A DNA stretch of 64,000 nt from Streptomyces europaeiscabiei (GCF_036346855.1 NZ_CP107841.1:5522001-5586000); one strand, 5' to 3'. Positions 1-8,627 are shown, counted from the first letter of the stretch. Program-made: numbers and translations. Notes: generated by a model from the sequence alone, not told the origin.

Positions 1-264
1 GTGATGCATGGTCATGGGTGTTGCCCCCCTGGGCTGTTGAATCCCCTGGACCCCACTGGTCGAGGTGAGGTCGGAGAATGTCTAACCCAAGAGAGGGGAA
101 AATGGCCAGACGGGTGCCGCGGTGGCCGACATTCCACAATATCTCTTCACTACCTGGCGGTAGTTACCGTCTTCGAGCATCCCTTCGTAATCTTGGAACA
201 CCCCTGGCCGGTGCCCAGTGATGGGGCCCGGCCGGCCCCCCACGATCACGAAGGATCCGCGCAC

Positions 265-768
265 GTGTCGTCCAAGAACAGCCGTTTCAGGATCGCCCTC
301 CTCGCCGTGACCGCGGCGGCCGCCGCTCTCGCCCTGGCGGGACCCGCCGCCGCGGCCACACCGCGCACCGCCACCACCGTGTCCACGGCCGACCAGGCGT
401 CCGCCATACCCGTCGACTTCGTCGACCTCGCCACCGGCCCGCTCACCGCGGACGGCGAGAGCCACACGGTCACCCTCACCTACCGCAACGACTCGGCGGC
501 GGACCGGACCGTCGCCCCCCAGCTTCTGGTGGAGTCACAGGACGCCGGACCGTTCCTCGACCCGACCGACGTCCAGGTCGAGCGCCGCACCGCCGACGGC
601 TGCTGGAAGGCCGTCGGCCTCGGCAGCCAGACCGGCACCCTCTTCACCGACCTGACCACCGCGCGGCGCACCCTGCCCGCCGGCGGCACCCTCACCGAGG
701 TCTACCGCGTCACCGTCACCGACCCGGCGGCCGAGGGCACGCTCCACCCGAGGATCGCCCTCTACTGA
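265..768 (+). CDS. small secreted protein of unknown function
   Basis: The product is about 167 residues. A classical Sec signal peptide (basic N-terminus, Ala/Leu/Val-rich core, Ala-X-Ala cleavage near residue 30) is followed by a single compact domain rich in beta-prone Thr/Val segments. GTG at 265 is chosen because AAGGA lies at 251-255 and the signal peptide begins there; the open frame runs further upstream without coding character. The mature part holds one Cys and ends soon after a probable final beta strand, resembling a small extracellular Ig-like fold, but I do not recognise a named family. It stands alone, followed by a strong hairpin. The 264 bases before it show no gene. Export is well supported; function is unknown. 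Confidence 0.75.
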   Translation: MSSKNSRFRIALLAVTAAAAALALAGPAAAATPRTATTVSTADQASAIPVDFVDLATGPLTADGESHTVTLTYRNDSAADRTVAPQLLVESQDAGPFLDPTDVQVERRTADGCWKAVGLGSQTGTLFTDLTTARRTLPAGGTLTEVYRVTVTDPAAEGTLHPRIALY

Positions 769-798
769 CCGTCCCCCGCACCGCCTACGACCAGGGCC

Positions 799-824
799 TC
801 GCCCCGCTCCTCGGAGCGGGGCGA
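799..824 (+). terminator. intrinsic terminator-like hairpin
   Basis: A perfect 12-bp stem (TCGCCCCGCTCC with its complement) closes on a 2-nt loop 30 bases after the secreted-protein stop. There is no T-run, as is common in Streptomyces. Confidence 0.6.
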
Positions 825-965
825 ACCCGTCGGCCTGGGCGCCAGGCGCCGGCCCGGCAGGCTCCCGGCCCCTCCGCACGACCGCCCGTACGACCACCCC
901 TACGACCACCTCTGCGACCGTCCATCGACGGTGACGATGTGCGTGACGGGGGTCACGTCCCTACG

Positions 966-992
966 TGTCACATCGAACCGGCCCGGTCCGTC
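966..992 (+). promoter_or_regulatory. ECF41-type promoter of the AhpD-like gene
   Basis: TGTCACA at 966-972 is followed after exactly 16 bases by CGTC at 989-992. This matches the promoter described for ECF41 sigma factors, which typically drive carboxymuconolactone decarboxylase-type genes. It lies about 40 bases before the ATG of such a gene. The same motif with the same spacing occurs at 16676-16702, and an ECF41-like sigma gene lies at 15504-16397, so control in trans by that sigma factor is likely (inference). Confidence 0.75.
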
Positions 993-1032
993 CTTGTGTT
1001 GTCACCGCATACGACGGCACAAGGAGCCCGCC

Positions 1033-1506
1033 ATGGAAGCGCGTCTGAACCTGCTCGCCAACCCGGTCGCCGGGAAGCTCGTCAAGCACCTCGTCGGGGC
1101 CGGCAAGGCGGTCGACGAGACCGGCCTGCCGATCACCACCCAGGAGTTGGTGCGGATCCGCGCCAGTCAGATCAACGGCTGCGGGTACTGCCTCGACATG
1201 CACACCAAGGAGGCCGCGCACGCCGGGGAGACCGCCCAGCGGCTGCACCTGGTCGCCACCTGGCGGGAGGCCAAGGTCTTCACCGATGCCGAGCGCGCCG
1301 CGCTGGAGCTGGCCGAGCAGGGCACCCGGATCGCCGACGCGGCCGGCGGTGTCCCCGACGAGGTCTGGGCGAACGCGGCCAAGCACTACGACGAGGATCA
1401 GCTCGTCGCCCTGGTGGCGCTCATCGCCCTCATCAACACCTTCAACCGGCTGAACGTCATCCTGCAGCAGCCTGCGGGCGACTACCAGGTCGGCATGTTC
1501 GGCTGA
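1033..1506 (+). CDS. carboxymuconolactone decarboxylase family / AhpD-like protein
   Basis: The product is 157 residues with the all-helical CMD/AhpD fold. The segment RASQINGCGYCLDMH carries the redox CXXC (Cys50, Cys53) and the conserved His57, so a thiol peroxidase-like or alkylhydroperoxidase activity is plausible; the physiological substrate is not known. ATG at 1033 is chosen over in-frame upstream codons because AAGGAG sits at 1021-1026 and similarity begins here. It is monocistronic: an ECF41-type promoter lies just upstream and a long terminator just downstream. It is probably co-regulated with the CMD gene at 16748-17236, which lacks these cysteines. Confidence 0.92.
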   Translation: MEARLNLLANPVAGKLVKHLVGAGKAVDETGLPITTQELVRIRASQINGCGYCLDMHTKEAAHAGETAQRLHLVATWREAKVFTDAERAALELAEQGTRIADAAGGVPDEVWANAAKHYDEDQLVALVALIALINTFNRLNVILQQPAGDYQVGMFG

Positions 1507-1554
1507 CCTCGGCATGGCAGGCCGACATCGGCCCCTCCGGCCGACCAGAGCCTC

Positions 1555-1599
1555 AACGGCGCATCCCCAGACCGTGGAAGGGCCTGGGGATGCGCCGTT
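1555..1599 (+). terminator. strong intrinsic terminator hairpin
   Basis: A perfect 16-bp stem beginning AACGGCGCATCCCCAG, with a 13-nt loop, lies 48 bases after the AhpD-like gene. It could also serve the convergent gene at 1671-2021. Confidence 0.8.
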
Positions 1600-1670
1600 C
1601 TCCGCCCGGTCATCCCGGTCGGTCGGCCGGCCGACCCGGTCGACACGGATGACGGCCGGGCGCAGTCGCG

Positions 1671-2021
1671 TTACGCCCCGTCCCGCTGTGCGAACTGCAG
1701 GGAGAGGGACCGCAGGACGTCGGTGGTCGTCGTATCGGTCCGCCCCTCGTCGTGCACCTCGGCAAGGTGGACGAAGGCGTAGGAGAAGCAGTTGGCCAGG
1801 GCCACGATCGCCGGTCCCAGGGCATCCGTGATGATGCCCGTGGCTTCCCGGGCGCTCGCGTCGGCGGGCAGTTTGATCTCGGGCAGGGTCTCCGCGAGCA
1901 GCGCGGAGACAGCTCCCGTCAAGGCCACTTCGGCGTCCGGGTTCTCGCGAACCTGCCGCCGTATCTCGATCGCTTCGGTGAGGATGCCGACGACTCGCTG
2001 CATGATCTCGGATTGCTCCAT
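1671..2021 (-). CDS. small helical protein, unknown function
   Basis: The product is 116 residues, predicted largely alpha-helical, with no signal peptide or membrane segment. The N-terminus (MEQSEIMQRVVGILTEA) reads as an amphipathic helix and the C-terminal half continues in helical segments rich in Ala and Leu. No family is recognised with certainty. It is convergent with the AhpD-like gene and separated from the Rieske gene by about 100 bases. The ribosome binding site before the ATG is weak. Coding potential is supported by clear third-position GC bias and a well-formed hydrophobic pattern. Confidence 0.7.
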   Translation of the reverse strand: MEQSEIMQRVVGILTEAIEIRRQVRENPDAEVALTGAVSALLAETLPEIKLPADASAREATGIITDALGPAIVALANCFSYAFVHLAEVHDEGRTDTTTTDVLRSLSLQFAQRDGA

Positions 2022-2118
2022 GGGGGGAGCCTAGGAGCGGTCGCGTCGTCGGGCGCGGTGAACCCACTGGTTAGGCCTGCACAAAAAGCCGGCGCGCACG
2101 CGGCCGGCCACCTGGTTC

Positions 2119-3303
2119 TCAACGGGCCCGGCTCGCTTCCTCGAACCGTGTCGCCCCGCCCACACCCTTTCCCGGCTGCACGGGCCGGGGCGGCACCATG
2201 CCGTCGCCGGTGCTCCTCGACGGCACTTGGTCGTCGCCCGTGCTTCCCGAAGGCACCTGGCCGTCGCCCGTGCTTCCCGACGGCACTTGGCCGTCGCCCG
2301 TGCAGCCCGACGGATAGAACTGCGCGTACCACCGCCGCAGCGCCCTGATCCCCTTCTCGTGCGGAAGCAGCACGGGCCGGGCCTGGTGGATCTTGTGGTC
2401 CCAGATCCGGACCTCCTCGCGCACCTCACCGAGCGCCTCGGCCCGGAAGACGAGCTTGAACAAGGGGGTGAGGAAGGGCAGCCAGGCCGGTTTGCGGAGG
2501 TAGTACAGCATCCGCAGCTCGCTGGTGCGGTCGTCGACGGGCGTGCTGAGCGCGACGGCCGTCACCGACAGCACCGGCCCGTGGGCCCGGACGACCATCA
2601 CCCCCGGCCCGTACATGTACGCGTCGAACGTGTTGTGGATGTCCCAGCCGAACACCCGCCGGCTGATCGTCCCCCGCGCCTCGGCGAACGGCCCGTCCTC
2701 CCGCCACTCCTGGACCGGCGGTTCGCTCTGACCGTGGATGAAGTGGAAGTGGGACTCGTCGACGATGTTCTCGCGCATCTCCTGGATGTGGATCCGCGCC
2801 CGGCAGGTGTCGTCGATCGGCGCGGCGAAGTCCCGGGACCCCGTCTCCTCGATCTCCGGCACCTCCCACGAGGGCTCGCCCGGCCCGGCGTACACGAGGA
2901 CGAGTCCGCTGTGTTCACGCACCGGAAGCCCGCCGATCGACACCTTGGGGGTACGGGCGGCGAACGGCGCCTCCACGCACCGCCCGTCCGCCCCGAACCG
3001 CCACCCGTGGAACGGGCACTGAACCGTCCCGTCCACGACCTTCCCGCCGACGCCCAGATGCGCGCCGTAGTGCGGACAGTGCGCGTCCCGCACGGCCGCC
3101 CGCCCGTCCGGCCCCCGGAACGCGATCAGCGCCCGCCCGAAGTAGTGCAGGCTGACGACCTTCCCCGCCCGCAACTCCCCGCTCCGCAGCACCGCGTACC
3201 ACCCGTACGGCACGCTGGGCATCGGGTACTCGTCGGCGCGTGGATCACGGGGCAGAGCCGTCGCGTCGAGGTCGTTGTTGTCATGGCGCCGACGAATTCG
3301 CAT
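2119..3303 (-). CDS. Rieske non-heme iron oxygenase (KshA-like)
   Basis: The product is about 394 residues. An N-terminal Rieske [2Fe-2S] domain has CPHYGAH (Cys76, His78) and CPFHGW (Cys96, His99). The catalytic domain carries ENIVDESHFHFIH, giving Asp182, His185 and His190 as likely ligands of the mononuclear iron. The layout, including the PYGWY motif before the Rieske domain, resembles terminal oxygenases such as 3-ketosteroid 9-alpha-hydroxylase; the substrate cannot be read from sequence. No ferredoxin or reductase lies nearby, so electron partners must come from elsewhere. The C-terminus (about residues 335-370) is an expanded tandem repeat of a 10-residue unit ending in GDGQVP, probably disordered. 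Confidence 0.9.
   Translation of the reverse strand: MRIRRRHDNNDLDATALPRDPRADEYPMPSVPYGWYAVLRSGELRAGKVVSLHYFGRALIAFRGPDGRAAVRDAHCPHYGAHLGVGGKVVDGTVQCPFHGWRFGADGRCVEAPFAARTPKVSIGGLPVREHSGLVLVYAGPGEPSWEVPEIEETGSRDFAAPIDDTCRARIHIQEMRENIVDESHFHFIHGQSEPPVQEWREDGPFAEARGTISRRVFGWDIHNTFDAYMYGPGVMVVRAHGPVLSVTAVALSTPVDDRTSELRMLYYLRKPAWLPFLTPLFKLVFRAEALGEVREEVRIWDHKIHQARPVLLPHEKGIRALRRWYAQFYPSGCTGDGQVPSGSTGDGQVPSGSTGDDQVPSRSTGDGMVPPRPVQPGKGVGGATRFEEASRAR
2201..2314 (-). repeat. 30-bp in-frame tandem repeat in the Rieske gene tail
   Basis: Nearly four units of 30 bp encode repeats of SGSTGDGQVP with small changes. They lie beyond the catalytic domain, so they should not affect the active site. Confidence 0.85.
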
Positions 3304-3385
3304 GCGATCGATGCTAACGGTGGTCGTGATCGTTGACCCCCAACATGTCTCATGTGCACGGCAGTTGGCGCTCGGGAGAAATCCG

Positions 3386-4627
3386 CTACGACGGCATGCC
3401 GTAGGCGGCCACCATGACGTTGAGGGCCACCCTGTTCACGTCTCTGCCCTTGGCATCCGTGGAGTTGACGCTGTAGACGACGGTGCGGGAGCCGTCGCGG
3501 GTGGACGCGATGGCCGCGTTGTAGCCCCAGCGACCGCCCGTCTTGCCCCACACCTCACGCCCGCCGAGCATCTTCCTCGCGAGCCCGGCGGCGAACTCGG
3601 CGGGCTTGCCGCTCGTGAAGTCCGCCACCTTCGGCACCGTGAACATCTCCTCCAGTACCGGCCCGCGCGGCACGATCCGCCCCCGGAACAGCGCGTTCGT
3701 GAACCGCTCCAGATCCGCCGTGGTCGAGACGATGTCACCGGCCGCCCAGCCGTCCGTCACCCCCCACACGGTCACGTCCCGCAGCCCGGTCGTCCCGTCG
3801 TCCAGCGTCATCCGCTGATAGCCGTGGTTGTGCGGGCCGACGATCCGTGGATCGGTCCCCGGGAAGTACGTGTCCCGCAGCCCGAGCGGCTTCAGCACCC
3901 GCCGGGCGACCTGCCGCTCGTACGAGTCCCCGGTCACCCGCTCCACCAGCAACCCGGCGATGGTGTACCCGATGTTGAGGTAGTGCTGCCGCTCACCCGG
4001 CGCGAACTCCCGCTCCTTCGCCGTGGCCGACAGCACCATCTCCTCCGGCTGGTGGATCCGGAAACGGTTCGCGTACCACTCCTCGACCGTGGTCCCCGAT
4101 GAGTCGGCCGCCGGGATGCCGTGCGTGTGATTGAGCAACTGCCGGACGGTGACACCGCCGTACGACGCCGGGATCAGCTCCGGCAGATACGAGCGGGCAC
4201 TCCGGTCGAGGTCGACCTTCCCCTCGGCGGCCAGCTGCAGCACCACGGCCGCCGTGAACACCTTGGTCACGGACCCGGCCCGGAAGCGGGCGTCCGGATC
4301 GGCGGCCCGGCCGGTCGTCAGGTCGTGCACCCCCGAACTGCCCCGCCACCGGCCGTCGGTACCCCCGACGCGTACGAGCGCGGCGGTGGCGTCGGAGGCG
4401 GGGAGCCCGGCGATGGCGGTCTCCATGGCGGTGGCAAGTTCGGGGTCCGTCTGCGTCTGCGTCTGCGTCTGTGATTGCGATTGCGACTGCGACTGCGACC
4501 GTGCGGAGACGGTGTCTGTGGCGGCGGACGAGGACGAGGATGAGGCGGTGGCGGGCAGGGCCGCCGGTCCCGTCACCACCCCCAGGACGAAGGCGGCGGC
4601 GAGCAGCGTGCGGGTGGCGCTCTTCAT
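3386..4627 (-). CDS. secreted serine hydrolase (beta-lactamase / D-Ala-D-Ala carboxypeptidase family)
   Basis: The product is 413 residues with a signal peptide (residues 1-28), a Ser/Gln/Thr-rich linker and a class C-type serine hydrolase domain. The motifs are SVTK (Ser119, Lys122), YLN and GKTGG, the standard SXXK, YXN and KTG triad of penicillin-recognising enzymes. It probably acts on peptidoglycan or D-amino-acid peptides outside the membrane. ATG at 4627 is preferred because it starts the signal peptide and has GGAG six bases upstream. A hexanucleotide microsatellite (about 4447-4501) encodes alternating SQ/TQ in the linker and may be length-variable. It lies 82 bases after the divergent Rieske gene. 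Confidence 0.9.
   Translation of the reverse strand: MKSATRTLLAAAFVLGVVTGPAALPATASSSSSSAATDTVSARSQSQSQSQSQTQTQTQTDPELATAMETAIAGLPASDATAALVRVGGTDGRWRGSSGVHDLTTGRAADPDARFRAGSVTKVFTAAVVLQLAAEGKVDLDRSARSYLPELIPASYGGVTVRQLLNHTHGIPAADSSGTTVEEWYANRFRIHQPEEMVLSATAKEREFAPGERQHYLNIGYTIAGLLVERVTGDSYERQVARRVLKPLGLRDTYFPGTDPRIVGPHNHGYQRMTLDDGTTGLRDVTVWGVTDGWAAGDIVSTTADLERFTNALFRGRIVPRGPVLEEMFTVPKVADFTSGKPAEFAAGLARKMLGGREVWGKTGGRWGYNAAIASTRDGSRTVVYSVNSTDAKGRDVNRVALNVMVAAYGMPS
4447..4501 (-). repeat. 6-bp microsatellite encoding an SQ/TQ linker
   Basis: About nine hexamer units (GTCTGC and GACTGC variants on the plus strand) encode alternating Ser-Gln then Thr-Gln between signal peptide and catalytic domain. 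Confidence 0.85.
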
Positions 4628-4752
4628 GATCAACTCCGTGGATGTGAGCCGGTGTTCGCGACCGGTCGTGGTCGCTCTCGATGGCTCCATCCTTCTGACC
4701 GGCGGCTTTTCGCGGATCGCCCGCACAGGGGGTCTTCGGGAGGCGGGTTCGG

Positions 4753-5730
4753 TCACTCCCTCGCCGACGCGGGGGAGGAACCGGGCCGGTGGACTCCCCC
4801 GGGCGGGGGACCCGCGGCCCCGGGGGGCGCGTCACCGGCCGAGATCAGCCCCGTCTCGTACGCGCAGATCACCGCCTGGATACGGTCCCGCAGCCCGAGC
4901 TTGGCGAGCACGTTGCCGACATGCGTCTTGACCGTGTGGTCGCTGACGACCAGCTCGCCGGCGATCTCGGCGTTCGACAGCCCGCGCGCCAGCAGCAACA
5001 GCGTCTCCCGCTCCCTCCCCGTCAACGCGTCGAGCCGGGGATCGGGCCGCCGGGCCCGGGCGGCCGCAGGCCGGGTGTACTGCTCCACCAGCCGCCGCGC
5101 CACGGACGGCGCGAGCAACGAGTCACCCCGCGCCACGACCCGAACGGCATGCACGAGGTCGTCCCGCCGGACATCCTTGAGCAGAAACCCGCTCGCCCCC
5201 GCGTGCAGCGCCTCGTACACGTACTCGTCGGAATCGAAGGTCGTCAGCATCACGACCCGACAGACACCGCCCGCACGGCCCCCGCTGTTCGCATGGCCCC
5301 CGCTGTCCGCGCTGTTCGCATGGCCCCTGCTGTCCGCGCCGTCTGCACGGCCCCTGCTGTCTGCGCTGTTCGCATGGCCCCCGCTGTCCGCACCGTCCGC
5401 ATGGCCTCCGCTGTCCGCACCGTCCGCATGGCCTCCGCTGTCCGCACCGTCCGCACGGCCTCCGCTGTCCGCGCTGCCCGCACGGCCGCCGCTGCCCGCA
5501 CAGCCCCCGCCGTCCGCACTGATCGCCCGGCACGCCTCGATCCCGTCCATCCGGGGCATCCGGATGTCGAGCAGCGCCACGTCGGCGCGGTGCCGCCGCA
5601 CCGCCTCGACCGCCTCCGCCCCGTCACCGACCTCGGCAACCACCTCGATGTCCGGCTGGACGTCGAGGATCAGCGCGAACCCGCTGCGCACCAGCTCCTG
5701 GTCATCGGCCACGACCACCCGGATCGTCAA
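4753..5730 (-). CDS. NarL/LuxR-family response regulator with an expanded receiver loop
   Basis: The product is 325 residues, against about 215-230 for the family. The receiver domain has the acidic pair at residues 9-10, phospho-acceptor Asp55 in LLDIRMP, the Thr of MLTTF and Lys of LLKD; the C-terminal LuxR HTH contains LTGRERETLLLLARGLSN. Between helix 3 and beta strand 4 (about residues 74-156) lies an 83-residue insertion of a 9-residue repeat (ADSGGHADG type) encoded by a 27-bp minisatellite. Its start overlaps the stop of the upstream histidine kinase by 4 bp, so the two form a co-translated two-component system. The insert does not interrupt catalytic residues and the frame is open, so the protein may still work. 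Confidence 0.9.
   Translation of the reverse strand: MTIRVVVADDQELVRSGFALILDVQPDIEVVAEVGDGAEAVEAVRRHRADVALLDIRMPRMDGIEACRAISADGGGCAGSGGRAGSADSGGRADGADSGGHADGADSGGHADGADSGGHANSADSRGRADGADSRGHANSADSGGHANSGGRAGGVCRVVMLTTFDSDEYVYEALHAGASGFLLKDVRRDDLVHAVRVVARGDSLLAPSVARRLVEQYTRPAAARARRPDPRLDALTGRERETLLLLARGLSNAEIAGELVVSDHTVKTHVGNVLAKLGLRDRIQAVICAYETGLISAGDAPPGAAGPPPGGVHRPGSSPASARE
5272..5505 (-). repeat. 27-bp minisatellite inside the receiver domain
   Basis: About eight to nine imperfect copies of a 27-bp unit (plus strand GCATGGCCCCCGCTGTCCGC followed by 7 more bases). All copies keep frame and encode Gly/Ala/Asp/Ser/His-rich nonapeptides. Confidence 0.88.
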
Positions 5731-6953
5731 CGCCCCGCCTCCGCCACGGATGCCCTGTCCGCGAGGGACGCCACCGGTATCCGCACCCGCACCTCGAACC
5801 CCCGCCCATCGGGCCCCGCCCCGACCTCCGCCGTACCCCCGTGCGCGGCCGCCCGCTCCCGCACCCCGACGAGCCCATGCCCACCGCCGCCGTACCCGCC
5901 CTGGGGACCGCGCCCGTCATCCGTCACGCGAACACCCAAGTCCATTTCCCCATAGGTGAGTTGAACGGATGCCGTACGGGCAGCCGCATGCCTGACGGTG
6001 TTCGTCAGCGCCTCCTGGACGATCCGGAAGACGGACGCCCCGACCGCCCCCGGAAGCTCCCGCTCCCGCCCCACCACCTCGTACCCGACCGCAAGCCCAC
6101 TGTCCCGCACCCGGTCGAGCAGCGTGAGCAGGTCCGCGAGCACGGGTTGCGGCTCACGAGGCGCACGCCCCGGTGTGTACCCTTCGCCGCCCCTCTCGCC
6201 GCCCCTCTCGTCACCCTCCCGCAGCACGCCCAGCATCCGCCGCAGCTGGACCATGGCGTCCCGCCCGGCCTCGGAGATCGCGTCGAAGGCGGCCTCGGCC
6301 CGCTCCGGAGCGGTACGCACCGCCACCGGCCCGGCCTCCGCCTGCACGATCATCAGGCTCACCGCATGGGACAGGATGTCGTGCATCTCGCGGGCGATCC
6401 GGGCCCGTTCACGCGCGGCGGCCTGCTCGGCCTCGACACGGTTCGCCCGCTGACGAGCATCGGTGAGCCGCCCGAAGACGTACGCCGCCGCGAACACGAA
6501 GGCGGAGAAGGTCAGTTCACGGGCCGACCGGCTGTTGAGCCCAACGCCCACCGGCACCGCGACCAGCACCAGCAGCCCGGTGACCATCCGCTTCCACGGC
6601 GACGACAGCGCGGCGATCGTGTAGACGATCACCAGCCCGTTGTACGGCAACGGCTGCCCGGGCCCGTCCAGCGCCAGCTTGTACACCATGCTGGTCACCA
6701 GGATCGACAGCAGCACGGCGAGCGGAGCCCGCCGTCGCCACACCAGCGGCACCACGGTCAGCGTCGTCAGCCCGTACGCCGCCCATGTCGCGGGCGGCAG
6801 TCCGGCAGCCCGCGGCACCACGAACGGCATCGTCATCGCCCCCTGCACCAGCAGCGCGACCCCGACATCCACCACCCACGGATGAGCGTCCCCGAGAGCC
6901 CGCCCCCGCTCCCACCACCCCCGCGCCCCGCGCACTCCCCGTAAGCCCGTCAC
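5727..6953 (-). CDS. two-component sensor histidine kinase (HisKA_3, NarL-partner type)
   Basis: The product is 408 residues. About five hydrophobic segments fill residues 25-165, with no large extracellular domain, followed by a HisKA_3 dimerisation domain with the phospho-acceptor His in AREMHDILSHAVSL. A HATPase_c domain follows with an N box (IVQEALTNTVRHA) and G boxes DDGRGP and GHGLVGVRER. This is the usual Streptomyces kinase type that pairs with NarL-like regulators. Its stop codon overlaps the ATG of the response regulator, so the pair is translationally coupled. The signal is unknown; the membrane-embedded sensor suggests a cell-envelope cue. Confidence 0.93.
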   Translation of the reverse strand: MTGLRGVRGARGWWERGRALGDAHPWVVDVGVALLVQGAMTMPFVVPRAAGLPPATWAAYGLTTLTVVPLVWRRRAPLAVLLSILVTSMVYKLALDGPGQPLPYNGLVIVYTIAALSSPWKRMVTGLLVLVAVPVGVGLNSRSARELTFSAFVFAAAYVFGRLTDARQRANRVEAEQAAARERARIAREMHDILSHAVSLMIVQAEAGPVAVRTAPERAEAAFDAISEAGRDAMVQLRRMLGVLREGDERGGERGGEGYTPGRAPREPQPVLADLLTLLDRVRDSGLAVGYEVVGRERELPGAVGASVFRIVQEALTNTVRHAAARTASVQLTYGEMDLGVRVTDDGRGPQGGYGGGGHGLVGVRERAAAHGGTAEVGAGPDGRGFEVRVRIPVASLADRASVAEAGR

Positions 6954-7118
6954 GATTCCCCACCGTAACGGGCGCGGCGCACCCGCCGACGACGGGACTT
7001 GCCCAACCGCAGCCGCCCCCCGGATCCCGCCCCCCGGACCCCCGGCCCCCCGCCCGTGTCAGCCCGAAGTCCCGCCCGCCGCCACCCCGTACAACCCGGC
7101 ACGCACCCGCCCGAGACC

Positions 7119-8207
7119 CTAGACGCCGCGCGCGATGCCCGGCGCCGGTGCCGTACTGCGGCGCCGTACCAGCCGCGTCGGCACCAGCGTCGTCCCGTGC
7201 TCCTGCTCCCCCTCGTCCTCCTCGCCCCCGCCCTCCCGCATCTTGCTGAGCACTCCCTCCACACACAGCCGCCCCACCTCGGCGAAGTCCTGGTGGACGG
7301 TGGTGAGGGGCGGCAGGAAGGAAGCGGCCTCGGGGATGTCGTCGAAGCCGACGACGCTGACGTCCTCGGGAACCCGGCGCCCGCGCTCGTTCAGGGCCCG
7401 CAGCAACCCGAGGGCCATCTGGTCGTTCGCGACGAACACGGCGGTACAGTCCGCCTGTTCGGCGATCCGCAGCCCGGCCCGGTACCCCGACTCCGCGGAC
7501 CAGTCGCCGCGCACGAGGGGCGGCACCTCCCGGACGCCCGCCTCGTCGAGCGTGGCGCGCCACGCGTTCGCCCGCCGCTGCGCCGCGAAGGAGTCCTCGG
7601 GCCCGGCCAGATGCCACACCGTCCCGTGCCCCAGCTCCAGCAGATGCCGTACGGCGTCCCGCGCGCCGCCCGCCTGGTCGGTGTCGACGACGGTGTACCG
7701 GTCCCCGGCGTCCGAGTCGGCGACCACGACCTGCACACCGGGCGGCACCGACACGGTCGCCGCGTCGAGCAGATGGACCTCCATGATCACGATGACGGCG
7801 TCCACGGCCAGCTCCCCGAGCCGCGAGAACGCCCCGTTCACCTCGTCCTGCGTCGGCACGGCGACGGGCAGCAGTGTGACGGCGTACCCCTCCCGCGCGG
7901 CGGACGTGGCGATCGCGTCGAGCGTGCGGATGTTGCCCAGGGTGGAGAGGGAGAAGGTGATCACGCCGAGCGTCCGGAACTCCCCGCGCCGCAGCGCCCG
8001 CGCGGCGCTGTTGGGCCGGTAACCCAGCTCCCGCATCGCGGCGAGCACCTGCTGCCGGGTGTCCGCGTTGACCCCGGCGAACCCGTTGGACACTCGGGAG
8101 ACGGTCTGGGACGAGACCCCGGCGAGCCGCGCGACGTCGCCCATGGAGGGCCCCTGCCGGGGCCGGGCGGAACGTCTCCTCGTACTACGACCGTCGGTCG
8201 CGTCCAC
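7119..8207 (-). CDS. LacI-family transcriptional regulator
   Basis: The product is about 362 residues. The HTH is clear (MGDVARLAGVSSQTVSRVSN), followed by the hinge (YRPNSAARAL) and a periplasmic-binding-protein-like sugar-sensing domain. I place the start at GTG 8207, which has GGGGGAA upstream; ATG 8144 directly before the HTH and upstream codons in the basic repeat (to 8261) are alternatives. It is divergent from the GH30 galactanase gene, and a 32-bp perfect palindrome lies between them, so it probably represses both genes until an oligosaccharide binds (inference from LacI family behaviour). Confidence 0.9.
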   Translation of the reverse strand: MDATDGRSTRRRSARPRQGPSMGDVARLAGVSSQTVSRVSNGFAGVNADTRQQVLAAMRELGYRPNSAARALRRGEFRTLGVITFSLSTLGNIRTLDAIATSAAREGYAVTLLPVAVPTQDEVNGAFSRLGELAVDAVIVIMEVHLLDAATVSVPPGVQVVVADSDAGDRYTVVDTDQAGGARDAVRHLLELGHGTVWHLAGPEDSFAAQRRANAWRATLDEAGVREVPPLVRGDWSAESGYRAGLRIAEQADCTAVFVANDQMALGLLRALNERGRRVPEDVSVVGFDDIPEAASFLPPLTTVHQDFAEVGRLCVEGVLSKMREGGGEEDEGEQEHGTTLVPTRLVRRRSTAPAPGIARGV

Positions 8208-8215
8208 CTGGTTCC

Positions 8216-8346
8216 CCCGACTCTTCCGGCTCGTGCGGCTGGTGCGGCTCATGAGGCTCACGCGGCTTGTGCGACTCTTGCGACCCGTCCGGCTGTTCCT
8301 GCTGTTCTGGCTGCTCCGGCCCTTGCGGCTCTTCCGACCCTTCCGG
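8216..8346. repeat. degenerate 9-bp tandem repeat upstream of the LacI gene
   Basis: The stretch repeats variants of CGGCTCTTG/CGGCTGGTG with a period of about 9 bases. On the minus strand it would encode an Arg/Ser-rich N-terminal extension of the regulator, which makes the true start uncertain. Confidence 0.6.
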
Positions 8347-8408
8347 AACGACTTGTTGATCTCTTACGAATCCTTGACCGCCGCGATTCGGACAGTGTAG
8401 ACATCCGC

Positions 8409-8440
8409 CTCAGTGAATGTTTACGTAAACATTCACTGAG
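8409..8440. promoter_or_regulatory. 32-bp perfect palindrome, likely LacI-family operator
   Basis: Every base pairs with its mirror over 16 + 16 positions centred on ACGT at 8423-8426; the core reads AATGTTTACGTAAACATT. It sits between the LacI gene and the GH30 gene, in an AT-richer island than its surroundings. LacI regulators bind such CG-centred palindromes. Confidence 0.85.
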
Positions 8441-8495
8441 ACAAACCATACGAGAGCGCGCCGAACCACCTCGAAGCGAAGTAAAAGCTTCGCTC

Positions 8496-8560
8496 GAACC
8501 GCTGTAAAGACGCTTCGCACCGAACCGCTGTAAAGACGCGTCGTACCGAACCGCACCACG
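8496..8560. repeat. 26-bp direct repeat in the galactanase leader
   Basis: Two adjacent 26-bp copies beginning GAACCGCTGTAAAGACGC (8496-8521, 8522-8547), plus a partial third, lie between the palindrome and the GH30 start. They follow a short AGCGAAG hairpin. A regulatory role is possible but unproven. Confidence 0.7.
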
Positions 8561-8627
8561 GCTGAACGCCGGCCCCGATCTCCGTGTCTCGCCGGGACGC
8601 GGCACACGGAAGAGTTGGAGTACTCGA

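Noticed and set aside
5272..5505. Frameshifted or broken response regulator
   Set aside because: All repeat units are 27 bp and the frame stays open, with receiver and HTH motifs intact on both sides; the gene is expanded, not broken.
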